DNA of 20,178 nt from JARLFX01 sp036404255. Its GTDB lineage: Bacteria; Acidobacteriota; Terriglobia; Terriglobales; Acidobacteriaceae. The stretch lies in the NCBI GenBank assembly GCA_036404255.1, contig DASWOP010000110.1:1-20178 (forward strand). The letters are read 5' to 3'. A model generated the notes under the pieces. That model was not told where the DNA came from. It worked only from the letters and a program-made list of their open reading frames with translations, and did no database searches. Shown here in pieces: positions 7,390 through 15,652 of this stretch (position 1 is the first letter of the stretch; each line of letters starts with the position of its first letter). The position numbers were made by a program, and so were the translations under genes.

Positions 7390-7423
7390 AGCCCCGGTCT
7401 GCGAGCCGGGGCTTCTTGTTTTT
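7390..7423 (+). terminator. Rho-independent terminator of the secretion-like operon
   Basis: AGCCCCGG (7390-7397) pairs perfectly with CCGGGGCT (7406-7413) around an 8-base loop, followed by TCTTGTTTTT. It starts 25 bases after the VirB10-like stop codon and marks the operon end. Confidence 0.88.
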
Positions 7424-7565
7424 GCTCAATGTTTTGGGAGCTTCCAAGAATGATCGCACTCTGCGTGCATTCTGCTTTGCGGACGGACATTGCTTGTCAT
7501 TTCCAGTGCGCTCCAATCTAATATGCTCGGTACCTGGCGGATTCGCACCGGTGTGCTATGCGAGG

Positions 7566-7597
7566 CAATGATCGAATAGAAATGTATTCGATCATTG
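7566..7597. repeat. Perfect 13-bp inverted repeat
   Basis: CAATGATCGAATA (7566-7578) is exactly repeated in reverse complement at 7585-7597 around the 6-base loop GAAATG. There is no T-run, so it is not a standard terminator. It could be an operator, a structured RNA element, or a site used by a recombination or transfer protein. Confidence 0.8.
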
Positions 7598-7725
7598 GTC
7601 GTTCCGCTTGCATCACTGTGGAATTGACAGGACCATCCGCACGCCCGGAATAAGCCATAACAGCCAACAGGCCAAAGGTTAATTTACTTTTTCATGGTGT
7701 TGCGCTCAGGCAACAGGGAGGAGCG

Positions 7726-7863
7726 GTGAAGAATCAAGATTCAAATGACGAGCAGGCGCGCGAATTGGTTGATGAACTGGGGGGACGCCTTCATGATGAG
7801 ATAGGATCCTTTCTGTCCGGCCACCCGGAAGTACCATCGGCGCTGGTTGGACTCCCGGGGTGA
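7726..7863 (+). CDS. Small hypothetical protein (45 residues)
   Basis: A GTG start is preceded by AGGGAGGAG, one of the strongest ribosome binding sites in the window. The product is a short acidic peptide (begins VKNQDSNDEQARELVDELGG) with a helical-looking middle and a Pro/Gly-rich end. It has no signal peptide, membrane segment or recognised motif. An 11-codon ATG frame (from 7694) ends in a 4-base GTGA overlap with this start. It may be a real small gene or the 5' remnant of a larger one cut at the element boundary. Confidence 0.35.
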   Translation: MKNQDSNDEQARELVDELGGRLHDEIGSFLSGHPEVPSALVGLPG

Positions 7864-8308
7864 GCAGGTGTTATTTCATAGCGCATGGGTCCAACATCGG
7901 AGAAATTTCCCGGCAACATCTCTCTTGAGCTATAGGAGAATTCGATGTATTCGTCCTAGTCGATACAGTAAACGATATAGTATGGTGGCCATAACAATTT
8001 ATTTTTAATATGTTTTCCACTGAAAATCTTCAATGATTACCTCAAAATAATCCCTTTGCCAACCCCCTGCTGGAACCGTGTTCGTAATTTCTGTACCATC
8101 GTGGCCCCCTCCTTCTTTCTTCGGTATCGTATCGTTGCTAGGATTGGCATAAACCGACCCTTTGCACCGTAGATAAGGGTGACGTCTCTGAGGACGGACA
8201 GCCTGTTGGAGTTTTCTTTGATCTGTCAATAACTCGGAGCATAATCTGCTTACAGGCGCTGTGCTATATTCGCAATCCAGACAGGGGCGCAAATTTGTCA
8301 ACCTGGAC

Positions 8309-8325
8309 GCACGTTGCTAACGTGC
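8309..8325. promoter_or_regulatory. Operator-like dyad before the first GH36-like gene
   Basis: GCACGTT-GCT-AACGTGC is a perfect 7-bp-arm dyad ending 20 bases before the ATG at 8346. It lies between the possible promoter and the ribosome binding site AGAGG. It may be a repressor site or a leader hairpin, and its position also argues against a TTG start further upstream. Confidence 0.35.
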
Positions 8326-8345
8326 TGATTTGTAGAGGCTATTCA

Positions 8346-10490
8346 ATGCGAAAAATAAGTTCAGTTGCCCGGAAACTCCTGCCCTGCAATTCCATGCTCC
8401 TAGATCGAACTGTGAGGATCGCGCTGCTTCTGCTGCTGGCTTGCGGTGCCGCGACGGCGAGTCAGCCGGAAAAGGCTGCTACATGGACGCTCGATAATGG
8501 ATTGGTACGTCGGCAGATCAGCTTTGACGACAAAGCGGGACTGGTGACTACAAGTTGGAAGAATCTCGCAGACGATAAAGAGTTCATCGATCCTTCGCTC
8601 GAGCAATTCAATGATTTCTGCCATGAATTTCGTTTTCAGGCGAATGAACGCTCTTATACGGGCACCACGTTATCCTTTAGATATGTTCACGCAAGCCAGC
8701 ACGCGATGCTCTCCGGGGATCAGACGCTCAATCTCCTGCTGTCCGCAAAAGACGGGAAGATAGAAGTAACGTTGCATTACATTATTCCGGCGAGGTCAAC
8801 CGCGGTACGTCAGTTTCTGACGATTCGCAATACTTCGACTGCCCCCATCACACTTACGCATGTGTCAATTGCGTGCGTGCAACTTGAGCCCGCGAAGCCT
8901 ATGGACCTGGTTGCGTACGGAGGCTATGGTGAAGAGCCGAGAGAGTTATTTTTTACGGGACGGGTGAATGACGTCGCCATTCTGATGGAGAATGCCGTTA
9001 CCGGCGATGGCTTCGCATCATTGAGCGAAGTGCCCGGGTATCTGAAACGGACTGAGGTTGGAGTTCTGGGAAGATTTCACCAATGGCAGCCTGGTCTCCA
9101 GGTTATGTATGACACCGACCTGATCCCGTTTGAGCGGAGTGTGACGCCAGGTGGGAGCTTTGACACTGCCGCGACATCTATTCTTCTCTACCGTCGTGGC
9201 ACCAGTCAGGACCCGCACTGGCTCATCCCGCAGTATGTACTCCGATCCATCGCCCGGCCAGTTTCCGCCGAGGCGCCATTGTGGATGTACAACTCATGGG
9301 AGCCATGGCAGGGAAAGATCGAATCGAAGCAAATGTTAGGGGTTGAGAAAGCTGCCGCAGATGCTGGAATCGGACTCTTCGTTATGGATGATGGCTGGGA
9401 GAAGAAGCGGGGAGAAAATGATACCGATCCAGGGAGATTTCCAGATGGACTTAACCCCGAGCTCGAACTAGCGCACAAGCGTGGCCTGGAATTTGGGCTT
9501 TGGTTTCCATTGGCGCTCATCAGTGAGGATGCGCGAGTATACAAAGATCATCCTGACTGGGCTTGCCACGATAAGAATGGACAGGCCAAGCTGTCGCAGG
9601 GGTCTGGTGTCGTGATGGACTTGACCTCGCCCTACCAAGGAGAGGTCATAGAGCGATTGTCTGAGGCGATTCGCTTGTATCATCTCAGGTACATCAAGCT
9701 GGATTTTACAACCGTCTTTAACACCTATGGCGAAGAACCCGGGTGCTACGAGATGGTACAGGGCAAGAAGTCGAATCGCGAGTCCATTGCCCGCACCTAT
9801 GAAGCCCTGCAAGATATCGCCGATCAGCTTCACAGTCGCTTTCCTCATCTGTTGATCGACTATACGTTCGAACTCTGGGGGGAAAAGCATCTCATCGATT
9901 ATGGCCTGCTGCGGGCAGCCGATCTCGATTGGCTCAGCAATGTTGAAGACCATGGGCCGACCGACGCCGGCCCTAAAGCCACCCGAAGCTTGCTTTATCA
10001 AAGAGCTATGGCGATTCCTGCGGAGACGATGTTGATTGGCAATATGCAGGCGGAGACGGGATCATGGCAAGAGCATGCTGCGACGGAGATGGGATCTTAT
10101 CCCGTTTTTCTGGGAGACCTCCTCAAGTTGTCACCCAATGATGCCGCACACTACGATGATTGGATATCAAGATTTCGAGTTCTCCGGTCCCGCGTTCCGC
10201 TGAATGAATCATTCTTTCCACTAGGCTCGTGGCGGCAGCCTCGCAGCAATGCATGGGATGGCTTTGCCAGATTTGCTCACACAGGTGAAGGAATTATTGT
10301 GCTATTCCGGAATAGCTCCAATAAGGCTCGTGCGACCATACAAATTCCTGGATTTCCCGGCGGCGACTTTATCGTGAGTTCATGGATCACGGGTAGAAAG
10401 TTCCGTCTCAAAGGTTCAGAACTTGACGCGGGGTACACGGCAACCCTCGAATCGGGCACCGTCACGATTTTTGAGCTTCATCGTCCGTAA
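8346..10490 (+). CDS. Secreted GH36-like glycoside hydrolase (clan GH-D)
   Basis: This 714-residue enzyme probably removes alpha-linked galactose or a related sugar. The ATG at 8346 is chosen because AGAGG lies seven bases upstream and the N-terminus becomes a signal peptide (hydrophobic RIALLLLLACGAATAS, about 24-39); a TTG start at 8295 is less likely. A beta-sandwich N-terminal domain comes first. The TIM barrel has NSWEPW (316-321), MDDGW (347-351), LWFPLALIS, and YIKLDF with the probable nucleophile D453. The expected acid/base region is SNVEDHGP (D535). It lacks the CSGGGGR and SDNTD motifs of classical GH36 alpha-galactosidases such as the one at 13179, so its specificity may differ. 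It converges with the GH3 gene, 26 bases apart. Confidence 0.85.
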   Translation: MRKISSVARKLLPCNSMLLDRTVRIALLLLLACGAATASQPEKAATWTLDNGLVRRQISFDDKAGLVTTSWKNLADDKEFIDPSLEQFNDFCHEFRFQANERSYTGTTLSFRYVHASQHAMLSGDQTLNLLLSAKDGKIEVTLHYIIPARSTAVRQFLTIRNTSTAPITLTHVSIACVQLEPAKPMDLVAYGGYGEEPRELFFTGRVNDVAILMENAVTGDGFASLSEVPGYLKRTEVGVLGRFHQWQPGLQVMYDTDLIPFERSVTPGGSFDTAATSILLYRRGTSQDPHWLIPQYVLRSIARPVSAEAPLWMYNSWEPWQGKIESKQMLGVEKAAADAGIGLFVMDDGWEKKRGENDTDPGRFPDGLNPELELAHKRGLEFGLWFPLALISEDARVYKDHPDWACHDKNGQAKLSQGSGVVMDLTSPYQGEVIERLSEAIRLYHLRYIKLDFTTVFNTYGEEPGCYEMVQGKKSNRESIARTYEALQDIADQLHSRFPHLLIDYTFELWGEKHLIDYGLLRAADLDWLSNVEDHGPTDAGPKATRSLLYQRAMAIPAETMLIGNMQAETGSWQEHAATEMGSYPVFLGDLLKLSPNDAAHYDDWISRFRVLRSRVPLNESFFPLGSWRQPRSNAWDGFARFAHTGEGIIVLFRNSSNKARATIQIPGFPGGDFIVSSWITGRKFRLKGSELDAGYTATLESGTVTIFELHRP

Positions 10491-10499
10491 TTACGCTGC

Positions 10500-10516
10500 G
10501 AGCTTATGGGAAGCTC
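10500..10516. terminator. Hairpin in the convergent gap, possible bidirectional terminator
   Basis: GAGCTT-ATGGG-AAGCTC fills most of the 26-base gap between two converging genes. The stem is only 6 bp and no clear T-tract follows on either strand, so its strength as a terminator is doubtful. Confidence 0.35.
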
Positions 10517-13045
10517 TCATCGATAGAGCGTGACATCCCGATGCGCCGGCATGTCTTCAGAAGATTCTCCGGCGAAGATTGTGAATAGACCCGAGTCGAT
10601 GTGCCAATCCTTCTCAGTCTCCGACCAGTAGGCGAAGGAGCGGTCATTGAGCGTGAACGTGATGGAACGCCGCTCGCCGGGTAATAGATTTACTTTCTGA
10701 AAGGCTTTCAATTCGATTGCAGGGCGGGGAACGCGGGCTTCGTGTTCTGCGATGTAGATCTGCGGCACGGCAGCGCCAGCTACTTTCCCTGTATTCTGCA
10801 CGGTCAATGTGACGGTGAGCGGATCGCCTGCTTTCAGGCGCGAGGAGCTGAGTGATAGATCGCTGAACTTAAAGGTGGTGTAAGAAAGCCCGTAGCCAAA
10901 GGGAAAGCGCGGTTCAACGTGCTGCGTGTTGACTGCTGGGGAGGCGTAGTAGCGGTAGCCGAGGAAGATGCCTTCTGTGTAGTGAATGTGTGGAACCTGC
11001 GCGTTTACAGGCTCCTGTGGATAGTAGCTGTGAAATGTGGGATTATCTTCCCAACGATATTCGAAGCTGACGGGGAGATGACCTTCCGGATTGTGCTGGC
11101 CGAAGAGAATCTGCGCCAGTGCCGTGCCGCCTTCTTCTCCCGGATACCAGAGATGCAGAAGCGCGGGAACACGATCGATCCACGCGCGCATGTCAACGTT
11201 GCCACCGGCGTTCAGCGTGACAATCGTCTTCGGGTTGAGCGCGGCGAGGTTGCGAATCAGCGTATCCTGCAACGGAGGCAGCTCGAAGGTGCGGTCCATG
11301 CCTTCGTGCTCTGTGTTCTTATCAAAGCCGGCGGTGACGATGACGGCATCAGCGTGTGCTGCGATGGAGCGTGCGCGCAGGGAGAGGATGTCATCTTCAT
11401 GCAGCAGGCCGAGGCCGGGATAGACTTCGTTGTCTGCCGGAAGGTAATCCATGCGAATGTCTACGGCCTGGCCCTTCGTCAACGGATGCGGCAGTGGGAG
11501 GTAATAGAGGCCGCTGTGAAGATCGGTGGGATGCGACGGCAGCGCCTCACCATCGACGAATACCGCATGGTGATCGGCGGGGCGGCCGTCGTGCACCATC
11601 ACAAAGTAGCGGCCGTCTTTGGGCGCGGTGAATTGCCCGGACCAGCGGATGGAGCCGGTTTTGGTGGTGACGGTGCGATCTTCATTGAGATGATCGCGGG
11701 CAGAGGCCTGCGGCGTGCCGGTGAAGTTGTGCGAGGTGAAGACCTGCTGTTTCAGACCGCCGGTAAAATTCGTCTGAGAGAACACATCGTAGTTGGCGGG
11801 CCAGCCTGCATCGTATAGAACGCGATGGGTGCAGCCAGGTATGGATGCAGACTGGGAGGCAACGTAGTCTGAGATACCCTGCAAAATGCTGACGGACTTG
11901 TACGTGTCCACAATAGCGCTGCCACCGCCACCCATGACAGCAGGGGATGCATTGGGGCCGATGATGGCAAGGGTGCAGGTGCGCGTGAGGCTCAACGGAA
12001 GCAGGGAGTCTGTATTCTTCAGCAGCACGATGCTTTCCAGCGCGACCTGCTGCGCGGTCTGGTCGCTCTTCGGTGAGAGGAGCGAGTTTGTATCATCTTC
12101 CGTGCGCGAGGAGACGCCATAGCGAAGATTGAAGCGCAGGATACGGCGAACCTTGTCGTTGATGACGTCTTCAGAGATAGCACCACTGCGGATGGCGGGC
12201 AGGAGCGTTTCACGAGACATAAAGCGAGGGAAGGGCATCTCCAGGTCGAGACCGCTGCTGGCGGCGGCTACACCGTCGTAGACTGACACCCAATCTGACA
12301 TGATGATGCCATCAAACCCCCACTCTTTCTTAACCAGATCGTTGTTCATCCAACCGTTTTGCGTCGAGTGGATACCGTCCACGAGATTGTAGGAATCCAT
12401 CATGGCGGCAACGTGCGCTTCCTTTACTGCAGCTTCAAACGCAGGGAGGTAGATTTCGCGCTTGGTGCGTTCGTCGGCATCGGAACTTGCGTTGTGGCGA
12501 TTGAACTCCTGGCTGTTCATCATGAAGTGCTTGACCGTGGCGCCGACGCCCTGGGACTGTACGCCGCGAATATACGAGACTGCGATGCGGGAAGCGAGCC
12601 ATGGGTCTTCACCCATGTACTCAAAATTGCGTCCACCCATGGGGGCGCGAGCAATGTTAACGCCAGGGCCAAGCAGCAAATCGACTCCGCGAACGCGAGA
12701 ATCGCGGCCAAGAGCGGCACCCATCTTTACGGCCAGATCCGTGTCCCAGCTTGCGGCGAGCGCAATGGGCGCGGGATAGGCAATGGCAGGAATGCCGGAG
12801 CGCAGGCCTGCGGGACCATCGGACATGCGGATCGGAGCGATGCCGATGGCGGGCTCGGCTGCGGTGTACCAAGTGCTGACGCCGCCGATCAGATCGATCT
12901 TCTGCTCCAGCGATAAGTGTGCCAGCATGCTATCGATCTGGTGCTCCTGATCAACTGGCGAAGGTGCAACAGACGTGTGCTGGGCAACGAGCAGGTGGAG
13001 GCTGACGAAGGGGATGAGGAGAATCGTGGTGCGAAGAGTGTGCAT
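10517..13045 (-). CDS. Secreted GH3 beta-glucosidase with PA14 insert
   Basis: The 842-residue enzyme has a signal peptide (about 1-21, ending LLVAQ) and would act in the periplasm or outside the cell on beta-glucosides or related beta-linked sugars. The order is: GH3 TIM barrel (about 35-310) with KHF (172-174) and the nucleophile D251 in GIIMSDW; the alpha/beta sandwich (about 335-700) with acid/base E581 in NTEHEGMDR; a PA14-like insert (about 425-545, WSGQFTAPKDGRYFVMVHDG) in that second domain; and a fibronectin III-like C-terminal domain (about 730-840). PA14 inserts shape the sugar pocket in this GH3 subgroup. GGAG lies nine bases before the ATG on the - strand. It is divergent from the GH36 gene at 13179 across a 133-base region with an inverted repeat. 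The exact substrate is not readable. Confidence 0.94.
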   Translation of the reverse strand: MHTLRTTILLIPFVSLHLLVAQHTSVAPSPVDQEHQIDSMLAHLSLEQKIDLIGGVSTWYTAAEPAIGIAPIRMSDGPAGLRSGIPAIAYPAPIALAASWDTDLAVKMGAALGRDSRVRGVDLLLGPGVNIARAPMGGRNFEYMGEDPWLASRIAVSYIRGVQSQGVGATVKHFMMNSQEFNRHNASSDADERTKREIYLPAFEAAVKEAHVAAMMDSYNLVDGIHSTQNGWMNNDLVKKEWGFDGIIMSDWVSVYDGVAAASSGLDLEMPFPRFMSRETLLPAIRSGAISEDVINDKVRRILRFNLRYGVSSRTEDDTNSLLSPKSDQTAQQVALESIVLLKNTDSLLPLSLTRTCTLAIIGPNASPAVMGGGGSAIVDTYKSVSILQGISDYVASQSASIPGCTHRVLYDAGWPANYDVFSQTNFTGGLKQQVFTSHNFTGTPQASARDHLNEDRTVTTKTGSIRWSGQFTAPKDGRYFVMVHDGRPADHHAVFVDGEALPSHPTDLHSGLYYLPLPHPLTKGQAVDIRMDYLPADNEVYPGLGLLHEDDILSLRARSIAAHADAVIVTAGFDKNTEHEGMDRTFELPPLQDTLIRNLAALNPKTIVTLNAGGNVDMRAWIDRVPALLHLWYPGEEGGTALAQILFGQHNPEGHLPVSFEYRWEDNPTFHSYYPQEPVNAQVPHIHYTEGIFLGYRYYASPAVNTQHVEPRFPFGYGLSYTTFKFSDLSLSSSRLKAGDPLTVTLTVQNTGKVAGAAVPQIYIAEHEARVPRPAIELKAFQKVNLLPGERRSITFTLNDRSFAYWSETEKDWHIDSGLFTIFAGESSEDMPAHRDVTLYR

Positions 13046-13051
13046 GCGCTG

Positions 13052-13111
13052 GGCGCTCCTTCGCGTATGAGTTTACCTGTAAAAGAAAAATCTTGTACGT
13101 AAAGGAGCGCC
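13052..13111. promoter_or_regulatory. Inverted repeat between divergent GH3 and GH36 genes
   Basis: The arms 13052-13067 and 13096-13111 match in reverse complement over 16 bases with two mismatches. The outer 10 bases, GGCGCTCCTT and AAGGAGCGCC, are perfect. The 28-base spacer holds a smaller dyad TTTAC-CT-GTAAA (13072-13083). The left arm also contains the ribosome binding site of the GH3 gene. The position suits joint control of both divergent genes; the regulator is not in the window. Confidence 0.5.
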
Positions 13112-13178
13112 TGATTGAGTAGGATGGTGCGGAGCATCACACGCGGAATAACACGGGAACACAGCAGGAGACGCCGGA

Positions 13179-15404
13179 ATGAACTGGATGAAAGATATTC
13201 GTAGATCGCAGATGCTGCTTGCGGTAGCAGTGTTCCTCTTCGCTGTTTCTACTGCACTTGGACAAGAGACGGCGAAGGCAGCTGCATCCTACAACGCTTA
13301 CACGCACGTGTTCCGTCTGGATGGCGGCGCGGTGACCTATGCGTTTGGAGTAAACAGCAACGGCGCGCTGGAGTCTGTCTATTGGGGGCCGCGGGTAGCT
13401 GCGCAAGATCCGCTGCCGCTGCCGCATCCGATGGGACGCCCATTTGAAATCGACGATACTCCGCAGGAGTATGCCGGTTGGGGCGGCGGTCTGCAGGCTG
13501 AACCGGCGTTGAAGATAACTTTTCCGGACGGGAACCGGGATCTCGTTCTGCACTATCTCTCGCACACGCTTCACGGTGATTCGATGGATGTAGTGCTGCG
13601 CGATATCGAACGCGATGTGATGGTGACGCTGCACTACAGCATGGATATGGAGACAGGCATACTGGCACGAAGCGCGGAGATTACCAACAAGACCAGCAAG
13701 CCATTTCTGGTGGAGCAGGCCGCGGCCGCGGAATGGAACCTGCCGCGATCCTCGACGTATTTGCTGCGCTATCTTGCCGGCCGATGGGGAGGAGAGGACC
13801 AACTGGAGACGCGGGCGGTGCAACCGGGAACAACCGTGCTGGAGAGCCGCCGAGGGCTGACCGGGCACCAGTTCGCGCCGTGGTTCGCCATTGCAAAGGA
13901 TGCAACGGTAACGGAGCAGGACGGAATGGTGTGGTTTGGATCGCTGGCGTGGAGCGGATCGTGGCGCATCAGCATTGAGCAGGACCCGCTACAGCAGGTG
14001 AAGATCGTCGGCGGGTTCAACCCGTTTGATTTCGGCTATCCTCTGGCTCCAGGCGATACGTTAAAGTCACCGATATTTTATGGAGGTTTTGCACAAAACG
14101 GATTCACGGAAATGTCACATCTCGAGAGTACATTCCAGTTGAAGCACATCGTTCCGCATGCTCCTGATTCGCGACTGCGGCCGGTGCTCTATAACTCCTG
14201 GGAGGCGACTGAGTTCAAAGTGAGCGAAGCTGGACAGGTAGCTATGGCGGAGAAAGCGGCATCACTCGGCGTGGAACGCTTTGTGATGGACGATGGCTGG
14301 TTCAGCACGCGCAAGGACGATCATGCGGGGCTGGGTGACTGGTATCCGGACCCGCAGAAGTTTCCTCATGGATTGAATCCGCTGATTGATCGCGTTCATA
14401 CGCTGGGCATGGATTTCGGGTTGTGGGTTGAGCCGGAGATGGTGAATGAAAACAGCGATCTGTACCGCAAACATCCTGACTGGATCATTCATTTTTCGGG
14501 CAGACCGAAGACGCAGTCGCGGCAGCAGTTTGTACTGAACATGGCTATGCCTGAGGTCCGGCAGTATGTGTTGGGTTTTCTGGATAAGCTGCTCACGGAG
14601 AACGACATTTCGTTTTTGAAGTGGGATGCCAATCGAAACTTCTCTGAACCCGGTTGGCCCCAGGCCGCACCCGGTGACGAGAAAAAGCTCTATGTGCAGT
14701 ATGTGGAGGGTTACTACGAGGTGCTGCGTACCCTGCGCGCGCGACATCCGAAGGTAGAGATTGAAAGCTGCTCCGGTGGTGGCGGGCGTGTAGACCTGGG
14801 AGTGATTGGTCTGACAGACGAAGTGTGGACATCGGATAATACGGATGCGTTTGATCGCTTGTCGATTCAGGACGGTTTCACCTATGCGTATACGCCGCAG
14901 ATCATGATGTCGTGGGTTACGGATTCGCCCAACTGGTACAACCACAGGTCTACTACGCTGACCTACCGTTTTCTCTCGTCGATGCAGGGCTCGCTTGGGA
15001 TTGGCGCCGATCTGAATGCGTGGAAGCCGGAGGATTATGCAACGGCTAAGGCTATGGTCGCTGCGTATAAGCAGATTCGCCCGGTGGTGCAGAAGGGAAT
15101 GCTCTACCGGCTGGCATCGCCAAGGGACGGCAGCAATTTCTCTTCGACCGAATCGGTAGCGCAGGACCGCAGCCGCGCGGTGGTATTCGCATTTCTGCGC
15201 GGGGAACAGATGGGATATCCGGCACCCACGGTGTTTCCGCGGGGGCTTGCGCCGGAGAAGATGTACAGCGTGAAGATGTTAGCTGGTCAGACCGATGCCG
15301 GCACACCTGCAAGGGCATCGGGGGCTTTCTGGATGGGGCGGGGTATCGATTTCCGTCTGCAGGGGGATTATGACGCTGCGGCGGTGGTGTTGACCACGGA
15401 GTAA
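13179..15404 (+). CDS. Secreted GH36 alpha-galactosidase
   Basis: The 741-residue protein is a full-length classical GH36 enzyme that would release terminal alpha-galactose from raffinose-type sugars or galactomannan side chains. A signal peptide covers about 1-29 (hydrophobic MLLAVAVFLFAVSTALG). The beta-sandwich N-terminal domain ends near 325. The barrel shows NSWEA (339-343), MDDGW (370-374), GLWVEPEMV, FLKWDANR with the nucleophile D483, ESCSGGGGR (529-537), and TSDNTD with the acid/base D553. The C-terminal beta domain is present. CAGGAG lies before the ATG. It is divergent from the GH3 gene and followed, after about 250 bases, by the receptor gene. Compared with cytoplasmic homologues, the added signal peptide places it outside the cytoplasm. 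Confidence 0.95.
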   Translation: MNWMKDIRRSQMLLAVAVFLFAVSTALGQETAKAAASYNAYTHVFRLDGGAVTYAFGVNSNGALESVYWGPRVAAQDPLPLPHPMGRPFEIDDTPQEYAGWGGGLQAEPALKITFPDGNRDLVLHYLSHTLHGDSMDVVLRDIERDVMVTLHYSMDMETGILARSAEITNKTSKPFLVEQAAAAEWNLPRSSTYLLRYLAGRWGGEDQLETRAVQPGTTVLESRRGLTGHQFAPWFAIAKDATVTEQDGMVWFGSLAWSGSWRISIEQDPLQQVKIVGGFNPFDFGYPLAPGDTLKSPIFYGGFAQNGFTEMSHLESTFQLKHIVPHAPDSRLRPVLYNSWEATEFKVSEAGQVAMAEKAASLGVERFVMDDGWFSTRKDDHAGLGDWYPDPQKFPHGLNPLIDRVHTLGMDFGLWVEPEMVNENSDLYRKHPDWIIHFSGRPKTQSRQQFVLNMAMPEVRQYVLGFLDKLLTENDISFLKWDANRNFSEPGWPQAAPGDEKKLYVQYVEGYYEVLRTLRARHPKVEIESCSGGGGRVDLGVIGLTDEVWTSDNTDAFDRLSIQDGFTYAYTPQIMMSWVTDSPNWYNHRSTTLTYRFLSSMQGSLGIGADLNAWKPEDYATAKAMVAAYKQIRPVVQKGMLYRLASPRDGSNFSSTESVAQDRSRAVVFAFLRGEQMGYPAPTVFPRGLAPEKMYSVKMLAGQTDAGTPARASGAFWMGRGIDFRLQGDYDAAAVVLTTE

Positions 15405-15516
15405 GAGGTCGGAGCCAGAAGAACAAAAAAGCGGATGGAAGGCGGTAGGTATACGCTCCTCCGTTGCACATTCATCAAATTTTTATAAGCAGCGCTAAAT
15501 TTTTACTTACAGACGA

Positions 15517-15544
15517 TTGACAACTGTTGAAATCGGGATATATC
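15517..15544 (+). promoter_or_regulatory. Probable promoter of the receptor gene
   Basis: TTGACA (15517-15522) and TATATC (15539-15544) lie 16 bases apart in an AT-rich 248-base gap. The -35 box is a perfect match to the housekeeping consensus; the -10 box matches four of six. A transcript from here would have a leader of about 100 bases before the GTG. Confidence 0.45.
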
Positions 15545-15652
15545 GTCGCTGCGGTTAGAAATAGTTTTCGCTAACTTTATTGTTGAAGTATTGGCATTTC
15601 GGAAAATCAGAGCTATTTAGAAAATTGTTTTAAACACTTTAGGAGAGCGCTC

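Larger units (their letters stand above)
1435..7423. mobile_element. tRNA-Glu-associated integrative element (distal end not found)
   Basis: The unit consists of an integrase next to a tRNA 3' end, an excisionase-like gene, and a divergent operon of secretion-system-like genes closed by a terminator. This is the standard layout of a tRNA-targeted genomic island or integrative conjugative element. The left limit is taken as the base after the tRNA CCA; the crossover itself probably lies inside the tRNA. The right limit given is only the terminator after the last cargo gene. A direct repeat of the tRNA 3' end that would mark attR was looked for by eye and not found, so the element may be longer than stated, degraded at its right end, or extend past the window. 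Relaxase, coupling protein and motor ATPases are absent from the visible part, so it could not transfer itself with these genes alone. Confidence 0.6.
7424..8345. other. Gene-poor junction region
   Basis: These roughly 920 bases lie between the element's operon and the carbohydrate locus. They contain the perfect dyad at 7566-7597, the small ORF at 7726-7863, and a stretch from about 7900 to 8040 that is visibly richer in A and T. That stretch includes a strong AGGAGA site followed by a start codon that reads only four codons. A reverse-strand reading frame at 8005-8301 has no ATG and is not accepted as a gene. Possible promoter boxes for the next gene are TTGATC (8218-8223) with TAATCT (8242-8247), spacing 18, which is weak. 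The mixture of orphan start signals and short frames looks like decayed DNA, as often seen at the edge of an inserted element. Confidence 0.5.

Noticed and set aside
7777..7790. GGGGACGCC match to the tRNA 3' end as a possible attR
   Set aside because: Only nine bases match and neither flank extends the match. This is short enough to occur by chance in GC-rich DNA, and it falls inside the small ORF.
8005..8301. 98-residue reverse-strand frame in the gene-poor region
   Set aside because: It can only start at TTG, has no clear ribosome binding site, contains no other methionine and resembles no known family. Its start overlaps the leader of the next gene. It may be a decayed fragment, but it cannot be supported as a gene.
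10919..11818. Long open frame opposite the GH3 gene
   Set aside because: It is fully contained in the antisense of a clear GH3 enzyme with all catalytic motifs. It is an artefact of GC-rich codon use.
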